Of a stretch of DNA of 64,000 nt, positions 10,201 to 18,023 are shown one piece after another (the stretch's first letter is position 1; each line of letters begins with the position of its first letter). Source of the stretch: Bacteroidota bacterium. GTDB taxonomy: Bacteria > Bacteroidota > Bacteroidia > 2-12-FULL-35-15. The stretch is taken from NCBI GenBank assembly GCA_947504725.1, contig CANNHN010000003.1:214945-278944 (forward strand). Direction: 5' to 3'. Both the position numbers and the translations under genes were made by a program. Under the pieces are notes generated by a model. The model made no database searches and had not been told where the DNA came from. It saw only the letters and a list, made by a program, of their open reading frames with translations.

Positions 10201-11324
10201 TTGCTTCGGTTGACGTTGTAATTACTTCTGACCAATCATTATGGACTCGTTGTCCTGTTTTGGAAGAGTGCGATGATAGATTATTAGCAAAAGGGAATAC
10301 AAGAAAATTATTTATGCGTTCTGATCCATCTGTAGGAAAAGCAGGAACAGCAAATTTAGGTGCCGCAGATAACAACGACTTTCCAACAGGAATGGGTTGG
10401 TTCCCTGGGTATGCTATTAACTTAGAAACAGGTGAGCGTTTGAACATGGCATTTGGTGAAGATTCATGGTTAGTAACTGAAAATGGTGCTGATATGAAAT
10501 GGAATCCTACTTCAAAAAAGTTGGCTACAACAGGTACAACTCTTTCAACAGGACAAACCATTGCTGATCCAATATTTGGAGGTAAACATTACATCTATAT
10601 TTTTGGTCACAATGCAGATGCACTTTATTCAGCATCGGATGCTTTATTACCGAATGCTCCACGTGATGTTCCTCGTTACGATCAAGGAAGAGTATTGCAT
10701 GATTTATTGAATGCAGCTGCTACTGCTGGTGGTGGTGTTGGTGGAAGTAGTGATGCTTATAAGCGTGAAGTGTTTTCTGATGCAATGTGGGTAAATATAC
10801 CTTTATTGGCTGCTGGTCATTCATTGTTTGAATCAACAGTTAAATTCAGATTACGAGTTGCGAAATCATATCAAATTGGATACACATCAAATGTGCCTTC
10901 TAGTCCAGATATTTCTGCAACGCCTCAAAACAATAACTGGCCAATGTATACATTCAATACATCAGATATTGAAACGCATAAAAACGATGCTGAAACAGCT
11001 GAAAATTCTTTGGATTTAATTAACGTAGTTCCAAATCCGTATTATGCTTATTCAGCTTATGAGAAAAAAGCATTGGAGAATATTGTGAAAATTACAAATC
11101 TTCCTGAAAAATGTAACATCTCTATTTATACATTGAATGGTACATTGATTAGAAAATATGCGAAAGATGATCCGAAAACATCTCTTGATTGGGATTTGAA
11201 AAACCAAGCTAGAGTGCCAATCGCGAGTGGTATGTATATCATTTACATCAATGTTCCTGATGTAGGAGAAAAAACACTAAAATGGTTTGGTGTGTTACGT
11301 CCAACCGATTTGGATTCGTACTAG
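7251..11324 (+). CDS. Giant exported protein, likely type IX secretion cargo
   Basis: 1357 aa from the ATG at 7251, chosen over an in-frame ATG at 7230 because it puts a standard signal peptide (MKNRFKLILTASIFAFSYSA) at the N-terminus. The body is rich in Gly, Asp, Asn and aromatics, as in beta-strand surface proteins, with acidic loops such as YYDANMNGVYDPYAGDYPDF that resemble calcium-binding turns. The last 110 residues (LINVVPNPYYAYSAYEKKAL onward) form a conserved C-terminal module with ISIYTLNGTLIR and IASGMYIIYI, reminiscent of T9SS sorting domains, followed by an unusual tail ending RPTDLDSY. It sits 46 bases after the TonB receptor and 49 before a PorV-like gene, so the three are probably co-expressed. 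Function unknown; surface or matrix protein is my inference. Confidence 0.85.
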   Translation: MKNRFKLILTASIFAFSYSAQALENVGRSVATSQENQNRSVMALCAPAAAKEDLDINNVRATILTGGDMWWDLVNGKYLVPKPAPGANGPTSLFAGSLWIGGIDASSTLKVAGMTYRQTGNDFWPGPLSSATASTEATTCLTWDKFFKVNKKDVKTYIDWFNGGQVGPNPTDAAAMDVILNWPALGPEGQPMAPYYDANMNGVYDPYAGDYPDFWLGDNTRPDSAGYEFTACDAELFGDQVLFWVFNDKGNVHSESGGAAIGLEIQAQAFAFETNDEINNMTFYHYKIINKSSFRLDSTFFGVWADPDLGSASDDFVGCDVGLGLGYCYNGDLVDDNPPSGQIPYGVNPPAVGCDFFEGPYADPNGVDDLAATVPASYVGYGDTDIDNERIGMSKFVYYNNDGTPTGNPSGAVDFYNYLAGVWRDGSPITYGGTGYLTGVTCDFMFPGASDPTGFGTNGSSQAPWDEASVGNVPADRRFLQSAGPFTLQPGAVNTITTGLVWARATQGGNLASVTLMKGADAKAQDLFNNCFALLNGPDAPNLAIQELENELVLTWTNPENSNNFNELYNEDYDKSSGSDSLYRFQGYIVYQLKDETVTTADVYNVDKARIVLQCDITDNVKQIVNFENDVALQALVPYEMVNGADGGIVHSMSITDDLFAVGTPTLINHKTYYFAVIAYGFSPTLVTPDFAIPKDYLPFISGNKSSDGYFNHSAIPHTPAPEAGGTEQHSTYGTGPKLTRIEGHGNGGQVLDLTASSTSEILSAASSRAINPVYEQTRGPVNIKVVDPLNVPTESSFEFKLLDTAGTASITNAAIWKLTNLTSGITITSDKTIALANEQVINGQPSGSTAFTIPNWGISVNIPFTSDPLTTASVKGGFLEGTVSFGDDTKQWLTGLADEEGMTFSNWIRSGAGVFTSPENYFNDAGGTGTDPEQYYENILGKTWAPYRVCATGLATDPIATSVYSKGAPAWPTNISLNKTSNLASVDVVITSDQSLWTRCPVLEECDDRLLAKGNTRKLFMRSDPSVGKAGTANLGAADNNDFPTGMGWFPGYAINLETGERLNMAFGEDSWLVTENGADMKWNPTSKKLATTGTTLSTGQTIADPIFGGKHYIYIFGHNADALYSASDALLPNAPRDVPRYDQGRVLHDLLNAAATAGGGVGGSSDAYKREVFSDAMWVNIPLLAAGHSLFESTVKFRLRVAKSYQIGYTSNVPSSPDISATPQNNNWPMYTFNTSDIETHKNDAETAENSLDLINVVPNPYYAYSAYEKKALENIVKITNLPEKCNISIYTLNGTLIRKYAKDDPKTSLDWDLKNQARVPIASGMYIIYINVPDVGEKTLKWFGVLRPTDLDSY

Positions 11325-11373
11325 TCTGAAAATTATAAATTGTATAAGAATAAAGATTCATAAATATTGACAT

Positions 11374-12453
11374 ATGAAAAAATATAGTAAAATAGTAGCA
11401 CCACTTGCAATCATTGGCTTGTTCTTAGCGCCAACGAATAATGTATTAGCTGGCAACCCTGATCGTGCTGGTCAGGCGGGTGCAACCGAGTTGTTAATTA
11501 ATCCATGGGCACGTAGTTCTGGTTGGGCTGGTTCTAACGTAGCAGGTGCTAGAGGACTTGAAGCAATGTTTTTAAACGTAGCAGGAACTGCGTTTACTAA
11601 AAAAACAGAATTAATGTTTGCTCGTACCAACTGGTTAAAAGGAACAGATATTAATATCAATGCTTTTGGATTAACACAACGTGTTGGCGAAACTGGTGCA
11701 ATTGGTTTATCAATTATGTCAATGGATTTTGGTGATATTGAAATCACTACAGTTGATAATCCTGAAGGTGGTATTGGTACATTCTCTCCACAGTTTGTAA
11801 ACATTGGCTTGTCTTATGCAAAAGGATTTTCCGATAATATTTTTGGAGGTATTACTTTAAAAGTGATTTCTGAAAAAACGGCAAACGTTAGTGCTAGAGG
11901 TGTTGCTTTTGATGCAGGTATTCAGTATGTTGCTGGAAAACACAATCAAATTAAATTTGGTATTGCTTTGAAAAATGTAGGACCACGTATGAAATTCTCT
12001 GGTGATGGTTTGTCAATGAAAGCTGAAATACCAGGAAGTACAAACGGAACTACCTATACTGTTGAAAATAGAACAGCTCAATTCGAGTTGCCTTCATTGT
12101 TAAACATTGGTGGTGGATATGATTTTTATTTGAAGAAAGATAGCGCTTCTATGAAAACACATAGAATTACTGCAATGGGTGCTTTTACATCTAATTCATT
12201 CGAAAAAAATCATTTAAAAATCGGTTTGGAGTATGCATGGAAAAACATGTTGATGGTTCGTGTTGGATATTGCCACGAAAAAGATATCAGAGACAAAGAA
12301 CTTAGAACTACTGTTTTTACTGGTCCAAGTGCAGGTTTTACTGTTGAAATTCCTTTCGGAAAAAATAAATCAACATTTGCTTTAGATTATTCTTACAGAG
12401 CAACTGATCCTTTCCAAGGAACACATTCAATTGGAGCAAGAATAAACTTGTAG
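11374..12453 (+). CDS. PorV/PorQ-family outer-membrane protein
   Basis: 359 aa. Signal peptide to about residue 26 (ending NVLA), then a barrel typical of the PorV/PorQ group: an early AGATELLINPWARSSGWAG segment, repeated amphipathic strands, and a C-terminus ending GARINL. In type IX secretion PorV is the outer-membrane shuttle that receives cargo from the translocon and hands it to the attachment complex. Its position directly behind a giant exported protein with a sorting-like C-terminus suggests a dedicated partner rather than the housekeeping PorV. A strong hairpin follows the gene. I cannot tell PorV from its paralogues by eye. Confidence 0.8.
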   Translation: MKKYSKIVAPLAIIGLFLAPTNNVLAGNPDRAGQAGATELLINPWARSSGWAGSNVAGARGLEAMFLNVAGTAFTKKTELMFARTNWLKGTDININAFGLTQRVGETGAIGLSIMSMDFGDIEITTVDNPEGGIGTFSPQFVNIGLSYAKGFSDNIFGGITLKVISEKTANVSARGVAFDAGIQYVAGKHNQIKFGIALKNVGPRMKFSGDGLSMKAEIPGSTNGTTYTVENRTAQFELPSLLNIGGGYDFYLKKDSASMKTHRITAMGAFTSNSFEKNHLKIGLEYAWKNMLMVRVGYCHEKDIRDKELRTTVFTGPSAGFTVEIPFGKNKSTFALDYSYRATDPFQGTHSIGARINL

Positions 12454-12464
12454 TTTTTAATTAT

Positions 12465-12472
12465 TATATTTG
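12465..12472 (+). promoter_or_regulatory. Possible -7 box before greA
   Basis: TATATTTG is an exact TAnnTTTG match, 71 bases before the greA start and just upstream of the hairpin at 12483. A TTG lies upstream at 12448 but with a short 14-base spacer, so the call is tentative. Confidence 0.4.
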
Positions 12473-12482
12473 TATTGGAAGA

Positions 12483-12511
12483 GAGTCCCGCTTTATTGCG
12501 GGATTCTTTTT
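12483..12511 (+). terminator. Hairpin terminator, or leader hairpin of greA
   Basis: GAGTCCCGC (12483-12491), loop TTTATT, GCGGGATTC (12498-12506), then a T run. It has the form of an intrinsic terminator for the PorV-like gene. It also lies inside the greA leader if the -7 box at 12465 is used. Confidence 0.85.
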
Positions 12512-12535
12512 CTGTTTTAACCAAACCATTTAAAC

Positions 12536-13009
12536 ATGTCTACTATTTCTTATTTTACTGAAGAAGGATTGCAAAAGCTGAGGGATGAATTGAAGCACCT
12601 AAAAGTGCATGAGCGGAATTATATCTCAAAACAAATATCTGAAGCTAGAGATAAAGGCGATTTATCCGAAAATGCCGAATACGATGCGGCAAAAGAAGCT
12701 CAAGGCTTGTTGGAACTTAAAATATCCAAAATGGAGGAGGTTTTAAGCAATGCTAGATTGATTGATGAATCTGCTTTGGACATCACTAAAGTGTTAATTC
12801 ATTCTATCGTAAAAATTAAAAATGTTGCAAATGGTGCAACCATGAAATATACTTTAGTAGCAGAAAACGAAGCGGATTTAAAAGCTGGTAAAATTTCGGT
12901 AGATTCTCCAATCGGAAAAGGATTACTTGGAAAAAAAGTAGGTGATTTGGCTGATATTAAAGTGCCTTCTGGAGTTATGAAGTTCGAAATAGTTGAACTA
13001 TCCCGCTAA
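12536..13009 (+). CDS. greA: Transcription elongation factor GreA
   Basis: 157 aa, the normal GreA length. It rescues backtracked RNA polymerase by stimulating transcript cleavage. The N-terminal coiled coil (about 1-75) carries the acidic tip in ARDKGDLSENAEYDAAKEAQ, whose D and E residues reach the polymerase active site. The C-terminal FKBP-like domain includes SPIGKGLLGKKVGD, also a family signature. The HIT gene follows three bases after its stop, so the two are likely one transcript. Confidence 0.97.
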   Translation: MSTISYFTEEGLQKLRDELKHLKVHERNYISKQISEARDKGDLSENAEYDAAKEAQGLLELKISKMEEVLSNARLIDESALDITKVLIHSIVKIKNVANGATMKYTLVAENEADLKAGKISVDSPIGKGLLGKKVGDLADIKVPSGVMKFEIVELSR

Positions 13010-13012
13010 TCC

Positions 13013-13405
13013 ATGGCTAGCATCTTTACTAAAATTATTCAAGGAGAGATTCCTTGTTATAAAATTGCTGAAAATGACCAGTTTTTGGCATTTTTAGACG
13101 TTTTTCCTCTAGTACATGGACATATTTTAGTTGTTCCTAAAAAAGAAACCGATTACATTTTTGATATCGATGACGCAGAACTTTCTGCAATGATGTTATT
13201 CGCTAAAAAAATCGCAAAAGCCCAAAAAGCTGCTGTAGTTTGTAAAAGAATTGGGGTTACTGTGATTGGACTAGAAGTGCCCCATGCTCACATTCATTTG
13301 GTTCCTATGAATACTGCCAATGATGTGAATTTTACACAAGCTAAGATTAAGCCTACCACAGAAGAATTAGCTGAAATGGCTGAGAGAATTAAAGCAAAAT
13401 TATAA
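13013..13405 (+). CDS. HIT-family nucleotide hydrolase
   Basis: 130 aa. The histidine triad motif HAHIHLVP (His91, 93, 95) marks the HIT superfamily, which hydrolyses nucleoside phosphoramidates and related AMP conjugates through a nucleotidyl-histidine intermediate. The N-terminus SIFTKIIQGEIPCYKIAEND and the HGHILVVPK strand are typical of the Hint/PKCI branch. Co-transcription with greA is a common arrangement in Bacteroidota. Physiological substrate unknown. Confidence 0.93.
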   Translation: MASIFTKIIQGEIPCYKIAENDQFLAFLDVFPLVHGHILVVPKKETDYIFDIDDAELSAMMLFAKKIAKAQKAAVVCKRIGVTVIGLEVPHAHIHLVPMNTANDVNFTQAKIKPTTEELAEMAERIKAKL

Positions 13406-13439
13406 AGTAATATCTCATTGTAAATCGTCTTCCGTTGAT

Positions 13440-13530
13440 GTCACCCTGAGCGGAGTCGAAGGGCGGCATCTCTCAATTATAAATCGTTTTCACAATTATG
13501 AGATCCCGTGTCGCGGCACGGGATGACGGT
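13440..13530. repeat. Modular palindromic intergenic repeat, copy 1
   Basis: It starts GTCACCCTGAGCGGAGTCG and ends GGGATGACGGT. The right module (13500-13530) contains the hairpin ATCCCGTG-tcgcgg-CACGGGAT and is identical over 31 bases to the right module at 32755-32785. It lies between the convergent HIT and ruvC genes. Confidence 0.85.
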
Positions 13531-13563
13531 TATATGTTTGATTAGTCCCTAAAAGCTAAAGAA

Positions 13564-14118
13564 TCATCCTTTCTTGTCAGGATTATCTGCTAAAAAGGCT
13601 TTCCAGCCTGTATATGCTTTTTTTGCTGAGCCTGGCTTTCGTTGAAAATGATGACAAACTGCAGCGGCCAATCCATCTGTCGCATCCAAAAATTCAGGAG
13701 TTTCTTTAAAATTCAACAATGTTTTGAGCATAGCCGCTACTTGTTCTTTTGACGCATTTCCACTGCCTGTAATGGATTGTTTTATTTTCTTAGGGGAATA
13801 TTCATTTATTGTTAAATCTCTCGACAGCGCTCCTGCAATGGCAACTCCTTGAGCTCTTCCTAGTTTTAACATCGATTGTACATTTTTGCCAAAAAAAGGT
13901 GCCTCAATCGCTAGTTCATCTGGTTTATATTCGTCAATTAAGGAAACTACTCTGTCGAATATTTTTTTTAGTTTCAATGCTGGATCAGCTACTTTCTCTA
14001 ATCGCAATACGCCCATCACTACCAATTCCATTTTAGTTCCTTTGATATGAATAAGTCCGTAGCCCATAATATTGGTTCCCGGGTCGATTCCTAAAATGAT
14101 TTTATCGGTTTTAATCAA
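13564..14118 (-). CDS. ruvC: Crossover junction endonuclease RuvC
   Basis: 184 aa. Holliday junction resolvase that acts with RuvAB to finish homologous recombination. The RNase H-like fold shows its acidic residues: Asp12 in [14 protein letters not shown], Glu in [20 protein letters not shown], and Asp in [13 protein letters not shown]. The Gly-rich [10 protein letters not shown] segment is also typical. The C-terminus has a short extension ([17 protein letters not shown]) beyond the core. It is divergent from the flippase-like gene, with 57 bases between the two starts. Confidence 0.97.
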   Translation of the reverse strand: MIKTDKIILGIDPGTNIMGYGLIHIKGTKMELVVMGVLRLEKVADPALKLKKIFDRVVSLIDEYKPDELAIEAPFFGKNVQSMLKLGRAQGVAIAGALSRDLTINEYSPKKIKQSITGSGNASKEQVAAMLKTLLNFKETPEFLDATDGLAAAVCHHFQRKPGSAKKAYTGWKAFLADNPDKKG

Positions 14119-14175
14119 AATTGCTTTTGTAATTTATAGTAATATTCAGCCTCTTTTTATTAATATTGTTGGAGA

Positions 14176-15132
14176 ATGATTGTATCTCCAAATAAGCCTT
14201 TCTACAAAGTTATAAGTCTTTTCATAAAGTCGCTAATTTTATTTTTTTCATTTTATTATATCTACAATAAATTGAATGAGGCTCCAATGATTTTGGACTT
14301 GTCTGTTTTGTTTTCAAACGACAACTGGTTTTTCACAATTGCAATTGTTTTTTTAATGTTTGTGAATTGGGGCATAGAAGCATTAAAATGGAGACTACTA
14401 ATTGCTCCAATCGAAACCATCGATATAAAATCTTCTTTTAAAGGAGTTCTGTTAGGCGTTACCATAAGCATTTTTACTCCGAATAGAGTAGGCGAGTTTG
14501 CAGGAAGAATATTTTTTTTAGAAAAAGCAGATAAAGTGCAAGCAACATTGATGAGTTTAATTGGTAGTGTGATGCAGCTTTTGGTTACAGTTATAGCAGG
14601 AGTTTTAGCGTTCTTTTTGCTTGAAAAAACGTACTATGATTTTTTTCAAACAGAGCAATTTGTTTCTACTAACGTCTTGTTGTTTGTTTTTGTTTTAGTA
14701 GTTGCTATTCTTGTTGTTGTATATACGATATTAAAAAAGCAAACTCCTTCTAGATTTAAAAAATACATCGACACATTTAAATTACACAGCTCTAAAAATT
14801 TGAATGTTGCTTTTAATTTATCTATTCTAAGGTACATTGTGTTTTCCATTCAATATTATTTGGCTCTAAAAATATTTGGAATAAATGGTGGAACAGCAAT
14901 TGTTTTCTCGCTAATAGCGCTTACATTTTTTGTAACATCTGTTATTCCTACTTTTGCTTTGACTGAAATTGCTGTGAGGTCAGGAGTAGCCATTTATTTT
15001 TTTGGGACAATTACTATAGCTCATGCACCAATTTTGGCTTCGTCTTTGTTTTTATGGATTATCAATTTAGCTATTCCAGCATTGATTGGAATGCTATTCG
15101 TTCGCAAATTAAAATTCTTTAAAGAACAATAA
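14176..15132 (+). CDS. Flippase-like integral membrane protein (UPF0104/LPG synthase TM family)
   Basis: 318 aa with about eight hydrophobic segments and little soluble sequence. It resembles the lysylphosphatidylglycerol synthase transmembrane (AglD/UPF0104) family, including a SSFKGVLLGVTISIFTPNRV segment with the conserved Pro-Asn-Arg and a GEFAGRIFFLEK motif. Members move or modify lipids, but the specific substrate is not predictable. Its stop codon overlaps the start of the following GT2 glycosyltransferase (TAATG), so the two are translationally coupled and likely act together on a lipid-linked sugar; this is inference. Confidence 0.8.
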   Translation: MIVSPNKPFYKVISLFIKSLILFFSFYYIYNKLNEAPMILDLSVLFSNDNWFFTIAIVFLMFVNWGIEALKWRLLIAPIETIDIKSSFKGVLLGVTISIFTPNRVGEFAGRIFFLEKADKVQATLMSLIGSVMQLLVTVIAGVLAFFLLEKTYYDFFQTEQFVSTNVLLFVFVLVVAILVVVYTILKKQTPSRFKKYIDTFKLHSSKNLNVAFNLSILRYIVFSIQYYLALKIFGINGGTAIVFSLIALTFFVTSVIPTFALTEIAVRSGVAIYFFGTITIAHAPILASSLFLWIINLAIPALIGMLFVRKLKFFKEQ

Positions 15133-16286
15133 TGGAAATGTTGTTTTGGTTATTGGTTTCTATCGGAGCATTTTTATGCTTCAGCTATTTTCTTTTGATA
15201 GCTAGCTATTGTTATGGTTGGACTCAAATGAATGATTCGGATATAGTTTTGAATACTTCTGTGGAGGTGAGTGTAATTGTTGCATCTCGTAACGAGGAGT
15301 TGAATTTGAAAAAATGTTTGGATGCTATTCTTTTGCAAAATTATCCAAAAGAAAAGTTAGAGATACTCGTTGTGGATGATCATTCGGATGACTCAACCTT
15401 GGAGATTATTCGTTCTTATGCTGAAAAAAATAGTTGTGTCAAATGTTTGTCTTTACCCGAAAATAGTGTTGGAAAAAAACAAGCAATCTCTCTAGCAATA
15501 GCATCTTCCAAAGGAGAATTGATTGTAACAACCGATGCTGATTGTGTGATGGGAATAAACTGGCTTTCATCTTCCGTTTCATTTTATAAAAAAACGGAAG
15601 CGAAGATGATTGTTGGACCTGTTTCATTTTACAATGAAAATTCTATTTTTGAAAAAATGCAAAGTCTGGAATTTATGGCACTCATTTCTAGTGGTGGTGC
15701 TTCATTGTATTTCAAAAAAGCAATTATGTGTAATGGAGCCAATTTGGCATTTACAAAAGAAGTGTTTAATGAACTAAAAGGATTTGATGAAAAGGATAAA
15801 AAAGCATCAGGAGATGATGTGTTATTGATGTATAAAATAAATAAAAAATATCCAGGGAAAGTGCATTTTTTGAAAAATAAACAGGCCATCGTGTATACAA
15901 ATGCGAAAGAAACACTCAAAGAATTTCTGCAGCAGAGAAAAAGATGGGCATCTAAAGACTTTTTTGCCTTAAATTCAGAAACAAAGAGGGTTTCGATGCT
16001 AATTTATCTTTTTAATGCCTATTTGCTGATTGTGCCTATAATTGGGGGTGTTTGTTTTGCAAATAACCCCATCTATCCACTTTTTATCGGAATTTGTCTT
16101 ATTCTTATCGGAATTAAATGCTTTATTGACTTTTTGTTATTATTTTTATCCGCATCTTTCTTTAAACAGAAGGCCCTTTTAGTGTTTTTTCTTCCCGAAC
16201 AAATCATTTATATGGTTTATGTTGTTTTTGTTGGGTTGTTGGGTTCAATAGGGAAGTATGAATGGAAAGGACGCAAAACAAATTAA
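15132..16286 (+). CDS. Membrane GT2 family glycosyltransferase
   Basis: 384 aa. An N-terminal membrane segment (about 4-27) is followed by a GT-A domain with EVSVIVASRNEELNLKKCL, the nucleotide-binding VVDDHSDDS, the metal-binding TDADC and the QQRKRWASK acceptor-site motif. Three to four membrane helices form the C-terminus. This layout matches processive or lipid-directed GT2 enzymes. It is coupled to the upstream flippase-like gene by a one-base overlap. Donor and acceptor are unknown. Confidence 0.9.
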   Translation: MEMLFWLLVSIGAFLCFSYFLLIASYCYGWTQMNDSDIVLNTSVEVSVIVASRNEELNLKKCLDAILLQNYPKEKLEILVVDDHSDDSTLEIIRSYAEKNSCVKCLSLPENSVGKKQAISLAIASSKGELIVTTDADCVMGINWLSSSVSFYKKTEAKMIVGPVSFYNENSIFEKMQSLEFMALISSGGASLYFKKAIMCNGANLAFTKEVFNELKGFDEKDKKASGDDVLLMYKINKKYPGKVHFLKNKQAIVYTNAKETLKEFLQQRKRWASKDFFALNSETKRVSMLIYLFNAYLLIVPIIGGVCFANNPIYPLFIGICLILIGIKCFIDFLLLFLSASFFKQKALLVFFLPEQIIYMVYVVFVGLLGSIGKYEWKGRKTN

Positions 16287-16289
16287 TGA

Positions 16290-17537
16290 ATGGCTAAAAA
16301 AGACGATAAATATTCATATTCTCTTACTTACTATGCTTGGCAGCGTTTGAAAAAAAACAAGCTGGCCATGTTTGGATTAATTGTGATTGGTTTGTGTATG
16401 ATTATGGCCATTTTAGGATTTGCTATCACACCCGATTCAACTCCTGATGCAAATGATCAGCTATTAGAACTTTCTAAAAAACCTCCTGGTTTTGAAGTGA
16501 AAATGCTTCAAACGCGCAAAAATGAACTCACGCACGAGGTGAATTTTTTCTATAAAATGATTTATGGTGAAATAAGTGATTTTAGGTCAATTCCTTTTTC
16601 TGACTACCACTATGATGGAAATGATATTGTAGTTCGTGAATATACAGGTGATGAAAAAAGACAAGGAACTGATATTAGATATAATCTGGCGGATGCAGTT
16701 TATGCAATCGACTACAATACTCCAATAGTAAATAATGTTGAAGAAGGGTATACTGAGTTTTATGAATTTGGTAGTAATACAAAAATTAGAAAAACGATAA
16801 AAGAATTAAAAGAAGAAATTGAAAAAAACAATATCATAACTAGAAAATATATTCTAGGTACTGATCCTGCAGGACGAGATTTGTTAAGCAGATTAATTAT
16901 TGGAACTAGAGTGTCGTTTTCCGTTGGCTTTGTCTCTGTTTTTATTTCGGTTGTGATTGGTATTTTAATGGGAGCACTCGCTGGATTTTATCGAGGCAGA
17001 GTAGATGATGTTATTATTTGGATTATCAACGTGGTTTGGTCCATTCCTACATTGTTGTTGGTTATTGCAATTACATTGGCTTTAGGAAAAGGTTTTTGGC
17101 AAGTGTTTGTTGCAGTTGGATTAACTATGTGGGTGGAAGTTGCAAGGGTAATTCGCGGACAAGTTATGAGTTTGCGTGAGAAAGAGTTTGTTGAAGCAGG
17201 TAGAGCATTGGGTTTTACAAATTATAGAATCATTATGCGACATGTGTTGCCAAATGTAATGGGTCCTGTAATCGTAATTTCTGCAGCAAATTTTGCATCA
17301 GCAATTTTAATTGAAGCAGGATTGAGCTTTTTAGGAATTGGTGCACAACCACCAACAGCTTCGTGGGGTGCAATGATAAATGCTCACCGTGGCTATATTA
17401 TTGGAGATGCTCCATACTTAGCTTTCCTTCCAGGATTAGCAATTATGTTTATGGTATTGGCATTCGTGCTCTTAGGAAATGGATTACGCGATTCGTTGGA
17501 TACGAAGTCGATGGACGATGATCAGGTGATGTATTAA
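16290..17537 (+). CDS. OppC/DppC-type ABC transporter permease
   Basis: 415 aa inner-membrane permease of the peptide/nickel family. The N-terminal helix (about 24-47) follows the typical YAWQRLKKNKLAMFGLIV. The permease core begins at ILGTDPAGRDLLSRLIIGTR and shows the EAA loop (EAGRALGFTNYRIIMRHVLPN) that docks the ATPase, and GLSFLGIGAQPPTASWG. An insertion of about 130 hydrophilic residues separates helix 1 from the core, longer than in enterobacterial OppC. No OppB, ATPase or binding protein gene is adjacent, so partners must be elsewhere. Starts three bases after the GT2 stop. A terminator follows. Confidence 0.92.
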   Translation: MAKKDDKYSYSLTYYAWQRLKKNKLAMFGLIVIGLCMIMAILGFAITPDSTPDANDQLLELSKKPPGFEVKMLQTRKNELTHEVNFFYKMIYGEISDFRSIPFSDYHYDGNDIVVREYTGDEKRQGTDIRYNLADAVYAIDYNTPIVNNVEEGYTEFYEFGSNTKIRKTIKELKEEIEKNNIITRKYILGTDPAGRDLLSRLIIGTRVSFSVGFVSVFISVVIGILMGALAGFYRGRVDDVIIWIINVVWSIPTLLLVIAITLALGKGFWQVFVAVGLTMWVEVARVIRGQVMSLREKEFVEAGRALGFTNYRIIMRHVLPNVMGPVIVISAANFASAILIEAGLSFLGIGAQPPTASWGAMINAHRGYIIGDAPYLAFLPGLAIMFMVLAFVLLGNGLRDSLDTKSMDDDQVMY

Positions 17538-17560
17538 AATTTATTTTAAAATTGAATATT

Positions 17561-17595
17561 AAAAAGCCTCGCACAATTTGTGCGAGGCTTTTTGT
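17561..17595. terminator. Bidirectional terminator
   Basis: AAAAAGCCTCGCACA (17561-17575) and TGTGCGAGGCTTTTT (17579-17593) form a perfect 15-bp stem with a three-base loop. It lies between two convergent genes, and the flanking A and T runs suit both directions. Confidence 0.93.
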
Positions 17596-17613
17596 TTTTA
17601 TTCTTATTAGAAT

Positions 17614-17979
17614 TTAGAAAGGTAGGTCATCCTCTTGTGTTGTAGCAGTGAATGTTTCTGCAACACCACTCATTTCATTTGAAGAAGAATTACTAGCACC
17701 AGCAGTGCTTCCTTCAATTCTCCATGCTTCTAGAGTATTGAAATATTTAATTTCATTTTTCGGGCTAGTCCATTCACGACCACGTAAATTAAAGTGAACT
17801 TTAATTTCAGATCCAACTGCATAGTTATCTATTAAGCCACATTTATCTTGAGTCAATTGAAAAGAAATGTGTTGAGGGTATTGAGAAGAATTATCTGTTA
17901 ATACAAATTCTCTTTTTCTGAATTTATCAGAAATCTGTTGCGCTTCGCTTTTTACTTTTAAAATCCCTGTGATGTCCAT
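17614..17979 (-). CDS. DUF3127 protein with SSB-like acidic tip
   Basis: 121 aa. The N-terminal 80 residues match the Bacteroidota DUF3127 family (MDITGILKVKSEAQQISDKF, FVLTDNSSQYPQHISFQLTQ, EIKVHFNLRGREW), a small beta-rich domain that looks like an OB fold. A low-complexity Ser/Asn/Thr linker leads to the C-terminal tip QEDDLPF, nearly identical to the acidic tip by which SSB recruits repair and replication proteins. I infer a nucleic-acid-related role, perhaps an SSB-like factor. The gene is monocistronic and convergent with the permease gene. Confidence 0.85.
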   Translation of the reverse strand: MDITGILKVKSEAQQISDKFRKREFVLTDNSSQYPQHISFQLTQDKCGLIDNYAVGSEIKVHFNLRGREWTSPKNEIKYFNTLEAWRIEGSTAGASNSSSNEMSGVAETFTATTQEDDLPF

Positions 17980-18023
17980 TTTGCTTTTGTTTATATAGTT
18001 ATTAATTAATTATTGATTCGTTT

